Of a stretch of 64,000 nucleotides of DNA, positions 35,701-46,300 are shown one piece after another. The DNA comes from Streptomyces sp. NBC_00582 (GTDB taxonomy: Bacteria; Actinomycetota; Actinomycetes; Streptomycetales; Streptomycetaceae). The DNA lies in NCBI RefSeq assembly GCF_036345155.1, contig NZ_CP107772.1, forward strand, positions 372,001-436,000. The letters are read 5' to 3'. The first letter of the stretch is position 1; the number at the start of each line of letters is the position of its first letter. The notes under the pieces were generated by a model. The model was not told the origin of the DNA. It saw only the letters and a program-made list of their open reading frames with translations, and searched no databases. The translations under genes were made by a program, and so were the position numbers.

Positions 35701-38601
35701 GCGCCGGATGGCGCTGGAAGGCGCCGGATGACTCTCCACGCGAGAGTGGACGGTGCGAACTGGGTGCGCCACGGCGAAGGCCTACTCGGCCCGGAGCGGG
35801 CCGAGCCGGAAACGCTCCAGCAGTGGCCACCCATCGACGCAGAGGTGATCCCGCACACCGGCCTCTATTCCGCTCTGGTCGATCGAGGTTTGCGTTACGG
35901 CCCCACGTTCCAGGGCCTGCAGGCCGTGTGGCGCCGCGGCGACGAGATCTTCGCCGAGGTGGACTGTCCGGTGGACACACGCGGCTTCACCGTCCATCCG
36001 GCGCTGCTCGATTCCGCACTGCACGCCACCGGTTTCAGCGGCGAATCCGAGCAGAAGGCCGAAGGACCGCTGCTTCCGTTCGTGTGGACCGGGGTGAGCG
36101 CGTTCACCTCTGCACCAGCGCAGTTGAGAGTACGGCTGGGTGCGTCCGCCGACGGGGGCGTACGCCTGACCGTGGCCGACGGGCAGGGTGCGCCTGTGCT
36201 GACGGTGGGCTCCATGGTGGCACGGCCGGCTGCCGTGCAGAGCGACATCCCACGGGACGCGTTCTTCCGGAACAAGTGGATGGAGGTGCGCTCTGCCGGC
36301 GGTGTCCTGCCGGAAACCATTGCGACCGTGGGGTTCGAGACGGACCACTTCCGTGCCTTCCCGGATCTGACGGCGCTGGAGAAGGCCGTCCGCGAAGGCA
36401 TGCCTGCACCGACTGCGGTCCTTGTCTGCGGCTCGGGCGCATCGGTGCGGGAGGCTACGCACCGCGCACTGTCGCTGGTCCAGCGATGGAGCACAAGTCC
36501 GGAGTTCGCCGCGTCCCGGCTGGTGTTCCTCACCTCCGGCGCGGTCGCCACCGGACCCGACGACGAGGTCCACGACCTCGCTGGCGCCGCCGTCATCGGC
36601 TTGGTCCGTTCGGCACAGTTGGAGGAACCCGGCCGGTTCGTCCTCCTGGACGCCGTCGAGATCACCCCGCTGACGATTGCCGCCGCCCTGGCCGGGGATG
36701 AACCGGAGATCGCCCTGCGAGGCGGCGACGTGCTGGCGCGCCGCCTCGTGCGAGCCTTTCCCAGGGGGTCGGCGACGTTCGCGGGGGCCGAGGACACCGT
36801 ACTGATCACCGGGGGCACTGGCACACTCGGCGGGCTGCTGGCGCGCCACCTGGTCACCGCCCACGGGGTGCGACGGCTGGTCCTGGTCGGCCGTCGGGGT
36901 CACGCATCCGAGTTGCGGGACGACCTCACCAAGCTAGGGGCCACAGTCACCGTAGCCGCCTGCGACGTCACGGATCGGTCAGCGGTGGTCGAGCTGCTCG
37001 ACGCCCACCGGCCAACGGTCATCATCCACGCGGCCGGGGTGCTCGACGACGGCATGATGACGGCCATGACGCCGGATCGCCTCGACACCGTCCTGCGGCC
37101 GAAGGCGGAGGCGGCACTCGCCCTGCACGAGCTGACCCAGCACCTGCCGCTGAAGTCGTTCGTACTGTTCTCCTCGGCCGCCGCCACCGTGGGCAGCGCG
37201 GGCCAGTCGAACTATGCCGCCGCGAACGCTGTGCTCGACGCGCTGGCTCACCACAGACGCTCACGCGGGCTTCCCGCGCTCTCTCTCGCCTGGGGCCTGT
37301 GGGCGGAACGCAGTGGCATGACCCGTCATCTCGACTCCCCCGGAGCAACAGCCGGAGCGCTGTCCACGAAGGAGGCACTGGCCCTGTTCGACGCCGCCGT
37401 CGCACTTGACGACCCGGTGGTCGTGCTCGCTCGGCTCAACCTGCATGGCTACAGCGGTCCCCTGGTACAAGAGCTGGCCACCCGACCGGAGATCCCCAAA
37501 GTGCCTCTTCGCCGGCTTCTCGACGGCATGGACGAGACGGAGCAGCAAGGGGCGCTGCTCGATCTAGTACTCAAGAAAGCGGCAGCGGCTCTCGGACACG
37601 ACGTCAGGGATGAGCTCAGCCCGCACTCCGGGTTCCTGGAGATGGGCGTGGACTCACTGGCCGCGGTCCGCATCCGCAACCACCTGGGTGCGGCACTAGA
37701 CCTGCGGCTGCGGCCAACCCTCACCTTCGACCATCCGACACCGCTGCTGCTGGTCCGATACATCATGGAGGTGCTGGCCCGGGGAAGAGACCAACAGGCC
37801 ACCGAAGCGGACGGCGGCGCGAGTATCGACCAGTTGCTCGCCGAGGCGAAGGCGAAGGGATGGCAGAACACACGCGCGTCATTCGCCTCGCTGGACGAAC
37901 TGCCCCAGCTGCCGCAGCCGGTCCGCCTTGCCCGCGGCCCGCAAGAGCCGGTACTCGTGTGCCTCACCGCGATCGCCGGCAAATCCGATCCAGTGCAGTA
38001 TGCCCGCCTGGCCAAGTCGTTCCGGGGCGAGCGAGACGTCTGGGCGCTGCGCCAGCTGGGGTTCCGAAGCAGTGAGGCCCTCCCGAAGACCCGGGAGGTA
38101 GCTCTGCAGACGCACGCGAGGAGTCTGCGTACGGCAGTGGGAAAGCGTCCGTTCGTCCTCGCTGGCCATTCATCTGGCGGAGTGGTCGCCCAGGCACTCG
38201 CCAGGTATCTGTGCGACCAGGGCACTCCACCTGCCGGTGTCGTGCTTCTGGACAGCTATGCTCCGAACGAGTACGAACGGACGAGGCCTCTGCTACCTGG
38301 TCTGGGCGAGGTGGTACAAAACCGGCTGGACGACCCGGAGTACGCCACGCCCGGAGACGACGGCTGGATCACCGCCATGCTGCACTACCAGTCATTCGAT
38401 TGGACGCCCGCTGCCCTGCCGGTCCCGGTACTGTTCGTTCGAGCCGGGGCGCCACTGGAGGGCTGGCCGGTTGACTGGGAACCTGTCTGGCCCCTCGACC
38501 ACACCCTTCTCACAACCCGCGGCAACCATTTCTCCATGATGGAGGACCATGCTCCGCACACGGCCGCCCTGATGCGTGACTGGATCGGAAGCCTGCTGTA
38601 G
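32746..38601 (+). CDS. Type I PKS: KS-AT-DH-KR-ACP-TE, terminal module
   Basis: The 1951-residue protein begins with a docking coiled coil ([20 protein letters not shown]). KS follows (34-455, active Cys195), then AT (540-850, GHSQGE and YASH, methylmalonyl type) and a Gly/Ser linker. DH (about 905-1170) has His in [14 protein letters not shown] and Asp in [12 protein letters not shown] (about 1345-1530) has [11 protein letters not shown] and NYAAAN, and ACP (about 1600-1670) has GVDSL. The thioesterase (about 1720-1950) has Ser in AGHSSGG and His in GNHFSMM. In DH the usual Gly of HxxxGxxxxP is Asp, so dehydration is uncertain. The product would carry an alpha-methyl group and leave through TE hydrolysis or cyclisation. 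Confidence 0.95.
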   Translation: MTDDGKLLETLQRVTTALSDTRKRLQAVEASSHEPIAIVGMGCRLPGGVNDPQGFWKLIDAGRDTATPFPTDRGWTREFTGSGSFLSDAAWFDAGFFGISPREALSMDPQQRLMLETVWEAAERAGIDPLSLRGSRTGVFIGTNNQDYGRLLGEISDYNQHGDHVTTATSASLLSGRVSYVFGVEGPSVSVDTACSSSLVGLHLAVRSLRARECDLALVGGVTVMATPGLFAAFRRQGALASDGRCKAFAEAADGVGWGEGAGVVVIERLKDALDHGHPVLALVRGTAINSDGASNGLTAPNGLAQQRVIRDALADAGLSPQDVDVVEAHGTGTRLGDPIEAAAVQAVYGRDRETPLALGSVKSNIGHTQAAAGVCGVLKMVLALRHRTFPKTLHVDSPSSHVDWDGGGVELLTRSRPWPASTGGSRRAGVSSFGISGTNAHVILEEAPLVEAPKAVTARPLPWVLSARTDTALRARAAQLQAHVDGRDPAAVAHALVVSRSTFEHRAVVLGADCRPALNALSRGDVAPGLVTGKADLAGKVVFVFPGQGGQWAGMAGDLLEESPVFREYIHRCAEALSPHVDWDLSEVLRQLPGAPPLDRVDVVQPVSFAVMVSLAGLWRSCGIEPDAVLGHSQGEIAAAHVAGALSLQDAALVVARRAKALTALSGGGGMASVDMPADELRPRLGERLSIAAVNTPGSAVITGDVDALESLMADLARAGVRTRRVAIDYASHSPHVELVRDRVLAELAPISPKATAIPFHSAVTGAVVAGSELDAGYWYQNLRMPVRFHEAVAGLPVPEHSFFVEVGPHPVLVPALLETVGDKAVVVGSLRRWANGREALLASLAELYVRGLGPRWTVWAGADAPGYTELPTYPFERKRFWLTSGSSGSSGSSGSGGHPLLDTVIELAGSGELVLTGSLSVASSAWLADHRVLDEVVLPGTAWLECALRACAAANCATVEELTLEQPLVLPDEGLATVQLRVGAPDGAGRRRMTLHARVDGANWVRHGEGLLGPERAEPETLQQWPPIDAEVIPHTGLYSALVDRGLRYGPTFQGLQAVWRRGDEIFAEVDCPVDTRGFTVHPALLDSALHATGFSGESEQKAEGPLLPFVWTGVSAFTSAPAQLRVRLGASADGGVRLTVADGQGAPVLTVGSMVARPAAVQSDIPRDAFFRNKWMEVRSAGGVLPETIATVGFETDHFRAFPDLTALEKAVREGMPAPTAVLVCGSGASVREATHRALSLVQRWSTSPEFAASRLVFLTSGAVATGPDDEVHDLAGAAVIGLVRSAQLEEPGRFVLLDAVEITPLTIAAALAGDEPEIALRGGDVLARRLVRAFPRGSATFAGAEDTVLITGGTGTLGGLLARHLVTAHGVRRLVLVGRRGHASELRDDLTKLGATVTVAACDVTDRSAVVELLDAHRPTVIIHAAGVLDDGMMTAMTPDRLDTVLRPKAEAALALHELTQHLPLKSFVLFSSAAATVGSAGQSNYAAANAVLDALAHHRRSRGLPALSLAWGLWAERSGMTRHLDSPGATAGALSTKEALALFDAAVALDDPVVVLARLNLHGYSGPLVQELATRPEIPKVPLRRLLDGMDETEQQGALLDLVLKKAAAALGHDVRDELSPHSGFLEMGVDSLAAVRIRNHLGAALDLRLRPTLTFDHPTPLLLVRYIMEVLARGRDQQATEADGGASIDQLLAEAKAKGWQNTRASFASLDELPQLPQPVRLARGPQEPVLVCLTAIAGKSDPVQYARLAKSFRGERDVWALRQLGFRSSEALPKTREVALQTHARSLRTAVGKRPFVLAGHSSGGVVAQALARYLCDQGTPPAGVVLLDSYAPNEYERTRPLLPGLGEVVQNRLDDPEYATPGDDGWITAMLHYQSFDWTPAALPVPVLFVRAGAPLEGWPVDWEPVWPLDHTLLTTRGNHFSMMEDHAPHTAALMRDWIGSLL
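35401..35436 (+). repeat. Four tandem 9-bp repeats encoding a Ser/Gly linker
   Basis: TCGGGCAGC is repeated four times without change, encoding Ser-Gly-Ser units between the AT and DH domains of the second PKS. It is a flexible interdomain linker that can change length by slippage. Confidence 0.9.
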
Positions 38602-38689
38602 CTGCGACCTGGGACAGACGAAGCGAGTAGCTGCTCGCGGACGATGGCTGATGGACCGCCGACGCCTCGCCCGCGCTGACGACATATCC

Positions 38690-38990
38690 GCACGCTCCGA
38701 GACCATGGTCGCCGTCACCATGGCGGACCTGATGGGCCCGCGCGCCAGGCGACGCGAGCGCATCAGCCGGCTCAGCGTTCTTTCCACCACCCACCTGCGC
38801 GGCAGCACCACGAACCCCGTGGTGTCGTCAGAGCGTCTGACGATCTCGAGCGTGAGGTGGAGGTTCTCGGCCGCCCAGTCGACCAGGCGCCTTGCATAGC
38901 CGCCGTCCGCCCAGATGAGCCGATGAGCTGCCAGTACTCCGTCTCCAGCTCAAGCCGACGCTTCCGTCCTCGTCTTGCCATCAACACGCC
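38690..38990 (-). pseudogene. Mosaic of transposase fragments (IS5-like, short IS30-like)
   Basis: Minus-strand reading gives [40 protein letters not shown] and [16 protein letters not shown], the C-terminal end of an IS5-family transposase. Directly before it, in another frame, lies a start-like [20 protein letters not shown] that resembles IS30-type N-termini. The pieces do not form one protein, so this is debris behind the PKS operon. Confidence 0.6.
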
Positions 38991-39161
38991 TCTAATGATC
39001 AAGGGGATCCTCCGCGATTGCCTCCTCAAAGGCGACGGGGTCCGCCACGCCATGCTCGGCATCGCCCACAAACACAACCGCGCCCTCGCCGGACAGGCGA
39101 GCGGACCGCGCCGCGACCGACCCTGCCCCCGGCGACTCAAAGATCACTAACGGGACAGCCC
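38991..39161. other. Short stretch with possible transposon remnant
   Basis: The plus strand can be read as KGILRDCLLKGDGVRHAML to a stop near 39150. It looks like a transposon-associated fragment, but I cannot assign it to a family. Confidence 0.3.
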
Positions 39162-39809
39162 TTAACCGGCCGCCGGCCCCGCATCGGTCAGGCAAGGGTG
39201 CACGTGGGACGTGCCCCGGCCGACATCCGCTCCCGTGCGCGCGTGGCCGCTTGCCGACATCGCCCTCCCACTTGAGGAGCCGGACAGGCCCACATCGCAC
39301 CAGACGACCTTCCCCCCGGTGCAGAGCCTGTGCGTTCCCCAGCGCCGCGCGCACAACTGGATGATCCCGATACCCCTCCCGCTCTCCGCATAATCGTGAG
39401 TGTTCAACAGGACCGGCAGACGGTCTTCGTCGTCCTGCACCTCGACACGTACATGCTTCGCCCTCACATACATTCCCAACTCGAAGTACCCGGGACGAGA
39501 ACTACCCCGCACACGCTGCCGCGTACCGGAATGCTGCACAGCATTCGTGACCAGCTCGGAAACCACCAGCTCCAGCGTCTCACTCACTGACGGCACAACC
39601 GACCGCGCGGCAAGGAATTCACGCGCGTACCGCCGCGAGGCAGGAACCGACGCAGGCGTAGAAGATAACCTGAACAACACCGCTTCCTCATCACACCTAT
39701 CCAGCGGGGGACGCCGCCGGCCACAGAACTCGAACAACCGGAAATCCGGCCCCCGGAATGAGCACACACTTTCTTCCGGCCCACAGGAATGCTCATTGCA
39801 TTCATTCAT
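39162..39809 (-). CDS. HATPase_c_2 domain protein (anti-sigma factor/RsbW-like ATP-binding regulator)
   Basis: A roughly 215-residue protein with the GHKL ATPase N-box ELVVSELVTNAVQHSG, the G1-type segment VEVQDDEDRLP and the G2-type GRGIGIIQLCARRWG. This domain is abundant in Streptomyces as stand-alone serine kinases or anti-sigma-like regulators. The ATG at 39809 has AGGA six to seven bases upstream; an ATG at 39833 is an alternative. No sigma or anti-anti-sigma gene is adjacent, so the partner is unknown. It may or may not belong to the PKS cluster. Confidence 0.8.
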   Translation of the reverse strand: MNECNEHSCGPEESVCSFRGPDFRLFEFCGRRRPPLDRCDEEAVLFRLSSTPASVPASRRYAREFLAARSVVPSVSETLELVVSELVTNAVQHSGTRQRVRGSSRPGYFELGMYVRAKHVRVEVQDDEDRLPVLLNTHDYAESGRGIGIIQLCARRWGTHRLCTGGKVVWCDVGLSGSSSGRAMSASGHARTGADVGRGTSHVHPCLTDAGPAAG

Positions 39810-40174
39810 ATCTGATCCTGGAGTAGTCGCCATCCAGCCGATCACTTCAGGCGCGCAGACCCGCCCTCGGTGAACAGTCCAACCATACCCGGAAAGCGTA
39901 AAACGGACGGCCGCAAAACAAAAACAGAGAGGGAGCAAGGAGGCCGGGAGCGGCCAGTGATATTACCGAAAAGCGCCCCGCGCCCCACGCAAGAGTGCAT
40001 TCACGCGACGCCTATTGACACACCCAATGCGATCAGGGACCGCCACGCCACGAAGCCCGCTTCCCCCATGACCGACCCCCAGGGCCGTCCCCCTGAAGCC
40101 GGCTGGGTCGTGGTCCGGGTGCTGGGCCGGATACTCGCGAGACTCTGTCACGGCAGCTGTGGCAGCCTGCGGAC
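39810..40174. other. 365-nt intergenic region
   Basis: No gene recognised. It contains a short A-rich stretch near 39895-39950 that may hold promoters for the two divergent neighbours, but no clear -35/-10 pair was found. Confidence 0.35.
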
Positions 40175-40525
40175 ATGCCGAAGCCGCGTGTTCATGGAGG
40201 CCGTCACTACGCCGTCCAGTTCCACTACGCCTTGCCTGACGATGCCTGGTGTGTGGAGCTGAGCGAGGCTGTCCCGGCGCCGGCCGCGTGGGCTGAGATT
40301 CCCAACGCCGAGACACACCTGCCTGGAGCTGCCTTCATGGTGGCGGTGATACCCGACGAGGACCCTGACCTGGAGCCGACCGTCCGCATCCACAGCCACG
40401 ACGAGCACGTCGTCCCCTACGAGATCATGCGCTGGTACATGGAACAGGTGGCCGAACAGGTTGAACGCTGCCGCATTGCGTTTGAGCAGGCAGAACCCGA
40501 AGCGGTGGAACGACCGCGTAAGTGA
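40175..40525 (+). CDS. Hypothetical protein, 116 residues
   Basis: An intact acidic soluble protein, MPKPRVHGGRHYAVQFHYAL to EQAEPEAVERPRK, with no signal peptide or membrane segment. Its regular amino acid composition and GC3 bias support real coding. I recognise no domain. It is a single-gene unit between two gene-poor stretches. Confidence 0.6.
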   Translation: MPKPRVHGGRHYAVQFHYALPDDAWCVELSEAVPAPAAWAEIPNAETHLPGAAFMVAVIPDEDPDLEPTVRIHSHDEHVVPYEIMRWYMEQVAEQVERCRIAFEQAEPEAVERPRK

Positions 40526-40882
40526 CTGGTGTGATCACGGCGTCTGAGCCCTCCTTGCTACTGAGCTTCACAGCCTGGTGCCGGCCGAGGCTGACGGCTC
40601 GTGATCCCTGCGGTATGCCGACTGCATGAGGTATGCGCAAGGGGGCGGGCTGACCGACCAGCGGCGGGCCTTCCGCGAGAAGCTGAGCTCCAATACCGCC
40701 ACGACGTCCTCGACGGCTGCCTCACCGGAACCAGACTGGAGCCGCCTCACCGCGATGTGACTGAGCGCCTCGGTCGGCGAGCGGAGCAGTGGTGAAAGCC
40801 CTCGGACGAAGGGCGGCGGTCATGAGGCCGAATGCGGAGACGCCCAGCGTCGGACTGAGCTCGAGCGTGAGCGGCGCGGCGG
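40526..40882. other. 357-nt stretch without a recognisable gene
   Basis: No supported coding sequence, RNA or repeat was seen on either strand. Confidence 0.35.
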
Positions 40883-41461
40883 TCAGTATCGGTGAACGTC
40901 GTACCGTAGCGCCGGTCGACGCAGGATCTCACCGAGCCAGTCGATGGTGAAGGCCGCCAGGTCCTCGACCGGTCCGGTACGCTCGCGCGGCACGATGTCC
41001 GGGCGCTCCTGCGTCAAGGCGAAATTACTACGGTTCAGTTGACTGCACCGTACGATGTCCGCCTCCAATGAGGCACCGAGTGCAAGGAAGTGCACTCGCT
41101 GATGACTGAGGTCCACCACTAGACGCATCTCGTCGTGCTCCGCGGTGCTGCCGTCCTCATCGAGTTCGTCGCGGGGGAAGAACAGTACGTAGGTGTCGCT
41201 GGGCCGGCACGGCCATTGCTGGGCGCCCTCTCGAACCAAGCGTAGGAACTCACGCTGGAACGGGTCGCAGTTCTCCGGGGCTTTGTCGTGTTCGTCGAAC
41301 TCGAACCAGAGCGGGTGCACAGGTTCATCGTAGGCGCCGGCAACCCTGCCCTTCGACGGAGTTTCGGACCACGGCTGAAGCTGACGGTCCAGTCGGAAAC
41401 GCCCATGCCATCGGGCAGGGCATGAGCCAGGCCCATCGCCCCGGCCGGACGAGGCGCTCAA
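40883..41461 (-). CDS. Hypothetical protein, about 192 residues, start uncertain
   Basis: The coherent part runs from about GAYDEPVHPLWFEFDEHDK through FQREFLRLVREGAQQWPC, then DTYVLFFPRDELDEDGS and VDLSHQRVHFLALGASLEAD, to a stop at 40883. It looks like a soluble alpha/beta protein. The first 35 residues (TTG start at 41461) are Arg/Gly-rich and may not be translated, so the true N-terminus could be lost or begin at a later GTG. No family is recognised. Confidence 0.5.
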   Translation of the reverse strand: MSASSGRGDGPGSCPARWHGRFRLDRQLQPWSETPSKGRVAGAYDEPVHPLWFEFDEHDKAPENCDPFQREFLRLVREGAQQWPCRPSDTYVLFFPRDELDEDGSTAEHDEMRLVVDLSHQRVHFLALGASLEADIVRCSQLNRSNFALTQERPDIVPRERTGPVEDLAAFTIDWLGEILRRPALRYDVHRY

Positions 41462-42178
41462 CTCGACACCCCAACTGCGAGCTCGCCAACTGAATCACTC
41501 AGCCACAGACGACATCACGCTTTCAAAGTCAGTAACCCCGTTCAGCCGACTGCCCCCGGCAGTTCGGCAAGCTGATCACCGCGTTACGACGCGAGGGCGC
41601 AGACCCGGTTGAAGGAGCCTGCCGTTGGAGGACCGCGTGCTGCGCGCTGACCGGATCTTCGACACCTCGGCCCGCCACCCGCCCTTCCAACCCGGCAAGG
41701 ACGCCGCGCTGATTGCCCACCTAGCCACCAAGTTGTCATCGACACCGGCCCCCGCCTCATCGTCTCCGTCGGCCGCCAGTGCCCGGCAACCGCGACGACT
41801 CCTCGATCCTCCTGCCCCACAACGTCACCGGGATACTGCGGGGCAAAACGACCAGTCGGTGCCACACAGTGGCACCGACTGGCGATCCAATACCTCTCGG
41901 GAGTGCCCATCGCAGCCCCGGCATGGCCCGTAACCCCCTACCCCTACTGGGAGTCCAGCAGCCACACCGAAACCACGTCCCCCAGGAGGTCGGGCGGCCC
42001 ACCGGTTGGATATCTCAAGTGACGCAGCATCTGACATATGCCGCAAGGAACCAGAGAGATCCTCACCCCATCGGAGGGGCGTACAACGGGGCGCTTACCC
42101 GGTGATCAGAATGATCAGACAGGACCGCCCTCTCCGCGCCGGCGGCAAGACCCTCGCAGAGCCGGCCCGGCCCCCTAA
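41462..42178. other. 717-nt stretch without an intact gene
   Basis: Only short fragments are seen, for example a plus-strand RVLRADRIFDTSARHPPFQP near 41634-41695 that reads like the end of an unknown protein. It also carries the palindrome at 41852-41882. The right end supplies the TAA target of the following IS5 element. Confidence 0.4.
41852..41882. repeat. Perfect 14-bp inverted repeat, 3-nt loop
   Basis: CCAGTCGGTGCCAC-ACA-GTGGCACCGACTGG forms an uninterrupted 14-bp stem. No gene end or T-run lies next to it, so a terminator role is not obvious. It may be a relic of a mobile element end or a binding site. Confidence 0.75.
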
Positions 42179-43031
42179 GACGTCATCTCATTTGGGTGGG
42201 TAGGCTGTCGGTCGTGGTTTCGATCGTTGAGCGGCTGGTGCCGGATGAGTTGTGGGAGCTGTTCCAGCGGGTGGTGCCAGAGGCTCCGTCACGGCCTCAG
42301 GGCGGCGGCCGACGCCGGCACGGTGACCGGGAGGTGCTGGCCGCCATCGTGTTCGTGGCCACGTCGGGCTGCACGTGGCAGCAGCTGCCGTCCGCGTCGT
42401 TCGGGCCGTCGGGAGCGACGGCCCACCGGCGCTTTGCCGAGTGGTCGAAGGCCCGGGTGTGGGCCAAGCTCCACCGCCTGGTCCTCGACGAGCTCGGCGC
42501 CCGCGGCGAGCTGGACTGGTCGCGCTGCGCGATCGACTCGGTGAACATGCGGGCCCTGAAAAGGGGGATCTGACGGGCCCGAATCCTGTCGACCGGGGCA
42601 AGTACGGCTCGAAGATCCACCTGATCACCGAGCGGACCGGTCTGCCCCTGTCCGTCGGGATCTCCGGGGCGAACCTGCACGACAGCCAGGCGCTGATCCC
42701 GCTGGTGAAAGGGATACCGCCGATCCGTTCCCGGCGCGGACGCCGTCGGCGCAGACCGGGAAAGCTCCACGCCGACAAGGGTTATGACTACGACCACCTG
42801 CGGCGATGGTTACGCGGACGCAGCATCCGGCACCGCATCGCCCGCAAGGGCGTCGACTCCTCGACCCGCCTGGGCCGCCACCGCTGGACCATAGAACGCA
42901 CGATGTCCTGGCTCGCCGGATGCCGCAGGCTGCACCGCCGCTACGAGCGCAAAGCCGACCACTTCCTGGCCTTCACCAGCATCGCCTGCACCCTCATCTG
43001 CTACCGCAGACTTCACCAAATGAGATGACGT
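42179..43031 (+). mobile_element. IS5-family insertion sequence, complete
   Basis: The 853-bp element has 17-bp perfect terminal repeats (GACGTCATCTCATTTGG / complement) and a TAA duplication at 42176-42178 and 43032-43034. It has the same architecture and target as the element at 18203 but a different sequence. Confidence 0.93.
42196..43028 (+). CDS. IS5-family transposase made by -1 frameshifting
   Basis: The first frame encodes the DUF4096 domain (VERLVPDELWELFQRVV, CTWQQLPSASFGPSG) and reads to RALKRGI with a stop at 42571-42573. At the run CTGAAAAGGGGG (about 42557) a -1 slip leads into the second frame: LTGPNPVDRGKYGSKIHL, GKLHADKGYDYDHLR, RHRWTIERTMSWLAG, ending at 43028. The DDE core is complete, so the element is probably active. 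Without the slip only a 125-residue protein is made. Confidence 0.88.
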
Positions 43032-43344
43032 CTAAAGCCGGAGACCGGCACAAGACGGCGCCGCCGAATACCACGGCAGCCACCTCCGGCAACCGCGAAG
43101 AGCCATAGCCCAGACGGCCGAACGCCCTGACGTAGGGCAGCGGGCCGGGCGGGGCAGGGCGCTGCCCGGGCCGCCCGAACCAGCTGCGGGCGCCCGCCGC
43201 AGACACCGCCCCCTCTCACCTGATCGAGTGATATCCCGAAACAACCGTTGTCATCCATCCGCCTGACTGATCAGCTGCTGTCATCTCAGGTTCGTGAGCA
43301 CTGGTGGGCGCCCATCCTTCCCGGCCGACTTGGAAGGAGCGGGC
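43032..43344. other. 313-nt intergenic region before the IPT-repeat gene
   Basis: No gene recognised. The AAGGAGCGGGC ribosome-binding site of the next gene is at its right end. No clear promoter motif was found. Confidence 0.35.
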
Positions 43345-46300
43345 GTGCCCGGCATCACAGCTGTCGTCCCCCCATCAGGACCCACCACTGGCGGCACCAC
43401 CGTCACCATCGTAGGCACCGGATTCGGCACCTCGATCTCCAAAGTGCTGTTCGGTGGTATCTCGGTACCCTTCACCGTCCTCAACGGCACCACCATCACC
43501 CTGAAGACACCACCCAGAACCCCCGGCACCGTCCAGATCAGCCTGGTCGCACCATCAGGGACGGACACAGGTGGCCACTTCGACTACCTCACACCCGTGA
43601 CACCGGCCGTCACCGCTGTCCAGCCCCCAACCGGCCCGACCACAGGCGGCACCCAACTCACCATTACCGGCCACGGATTCACCGGCACCACCGCCGTGAC
43701 CATCGGCAACCTGCCCGCCACCACATTCACGGTCACCACCGACACCACCATCCTCGCAACCGCCCCCGCGCAGGCCGCCGGGACCGTCTCGGTCAGGGCC
43801 ACCACGAGTGCGGGCAGCAGCACAGGCGGCAGTTTCACCTACCTCGCCCCGGTGCTGCCCACGGTCACCGGGATCAGCCCGTCGTCAGGCCCGACCAGGG
43901 GCGGCGCTCTGGTCACGATCACCGGCAGCGGCTTCACCGGCGCCACCGCCGTGGCCATCGCCGGCGTGCCGGTCGCGAGTTTCACGGTGCTGGGCGCGAC
44001 GGCCATCAGCGCGGTCACCGCGGCCTCGGGGCCAGCGAGCGGACCCGTCACGGTCACCACGTCGGCCGGCACCGCCGCCGGCGGAGCGTTCGCCTACCTG
44101 GCGCCCTCCCCCGTGATCAGCGCCAACTCCCCTTCGACCGGGCCCATCCAGGGAGGGACCAACGTCACCGTCACCGGCAGCGGATTCACCGGCACCACGG
44201 CCGTGAGCATGGCGGGTGTCCCGGTGGCCGACTTCACCGCGCTCAGCGACACCACGCTCGACGTGGTCACCGCGTCCTCCCCACCCGTGTCCGGCCCGGT
44301 CGCCGTCTCGGCGCAGGGCGGCACGGGAACCGGCGGCGGCTACACCTACCTGGCCGAACCGCCCCTGGTCACCGGCGTCCTCCCCAGCAGCGGTCCGACC
44401 GGGGGCGGCACAGCGGTGACGATCACCGGCAGCGGGTTCACCGACGTGACCGCGGTGGCGGTCGCCGGGGTCCCGGTGGCGAGTTTCACGGTGCTGGACG
44501 CGACGGCCATCAGCGCGCTCACTGCGGCGTCGGGTCCCGTGAGCGGGCCCGTGAGCGTGGCGACCGCCGGAGACAGCGGCTTCGGCGGCCAGTTCAGCTA
44601 TCTGGCCCCGGTGCTGCCGGTCATCACCGCGGTCGACGCCCCGAGCGGCCCGACCAGCGGCGGCACCCAGGTGGTCATCACCGGCAGCGGCTTCACCGGC
44701 ACCACCGCCGTCCTTTTCGGAGACACCCCGGCGGACGGCTTCTTCGTGCCCGCCGACACCACCATCGTGGCCACCACCCCCGCGCACCCGGCCGCGACCG
44801 TCACCATCGCCGTCACCACCCCCACCGGCACCGCTTCCGGCGCCGGCTTCGACTACCTCGCCCCGCTCGTGCCGACCGTCGCCGGTGTCGCGCCGGGCAC
44901 CGGACCCACCGGTGGCGCCACCCTGGTCACCATCACGGGCAGCGGCTTCACCGGCGCCAGTGCCGTCACGATCGCGGGTGTGCCCGCAGCGAACTTCACC
45001 GTCGTCGACGACACCACCATCAGCGCGGTCACGGCCCAGTCCCCTCCCGCCACCGGCCCGGTCACCGTCACCACCGCGCAAGGTGCACGGCCCCCGGCGG
45101 CGTCTTCTCCTATCGCGCGCCGAAACCCACGGTCACCGGCGTCGAACCGTCCTCCGGGCCGACCAGCGGCGGCACCCTGCTGACGATCATCGGCAGCGGC
45201 TTCGAGGGCACCCGTGCCGTCCTGGTCGCCGGCGTGCCCGCGGCAGATTTCACGGTGGACGACGACGCCACCATCAGCACCATCACCGCCACCACCACCC
45301 CCTCCCCCACCGGACGCACGACCGGGGAGATCGAGGTCGTCACCGACGGCGGCTCGGGGTTCGGCGGCAGCTTCACCTACCTTGTCCCCGTCGTCCCGGC
45401 GGTCGGCGCCGTCACCCCGCCCAGCGGGCCCACCGCGGGCGGCACCCAGGTCACCGTCACCGGCAGTGGCTTCACCGGCGCCACCGCCGTCATGATCGCG
45501 GGCGTCCCCGCGGCAGCCTTCACCGTGGACGACGACACCACCCTCACCGCCACCACCGCCGCCGCCCCCGCGGGCGGGATCACCGGTCCGGTCGCGGTGA
45601 CGACGAAGGGCGGCACCAGCACCGGCGGCGGCTTCGCCTACCTCGCTCCCGTCCTGCCCGCCGTCGAGACAGTGGAGCCGCCCTCCGGGCCCATCGGCGG
45701 CGGCACAGAAGTGACGATCACCGGCAGCGGCTTCACGGGCGCCACCGCTGTCTCCTTCGGCGGCACCCCCGCGCTCGCCTTCTCGGTGTCCGACGACACC
45801 ACGATCCTGGCCACCGCCCCCGCGCATACGGCCGCAGCACTCACCGTCGCCGTCACCACCGCCGCGGGCACCGCCTCCGGCGGCAGCTTCACCTACCTTG
45901 TCCCCGTCGTCCCGGCGGTCGGCGCCGTCACCCCGCCCAGCGGGCCCACCGCGGGCGGCACCCAGGTCACCGTCACCGGCAGTGGCTTCACCGGCGCCAC
46001 CGCCGTCATGATCGCGGGCGTCCCCGCGGCAGCCTTCACCGTGGACGACGACACCACCCTCACCGCCACCACCGCCCCCGCCGCTCCCGCCTCCGGACCG
46101 GTCACGGTCACCACCCCCGCGGGCACCGCCTCCGGCGCCGGCTTCGCCTATATGGCCCCGGTACCGGTGGTCAGCGGCATCGCCCCCACCACGGGCCCGA
46201 CTGCCGGCGGCGTCCTGGTCGTCGTCACCGGCAGCGGCTTCACCGGCACCACCGCCGTCAGCGTGGCCGGGGTGCCCGTCACCCGGTTCATGGTCAAGGG

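Noticed and set aside
43248..45080. His/Arg-rich plus-strand reading upstream of the IPT frameshift
   Set aside because: Before the frameshift this frame encodes low-complexity sequence; the IPT domains lie in the frame starting at 43345.
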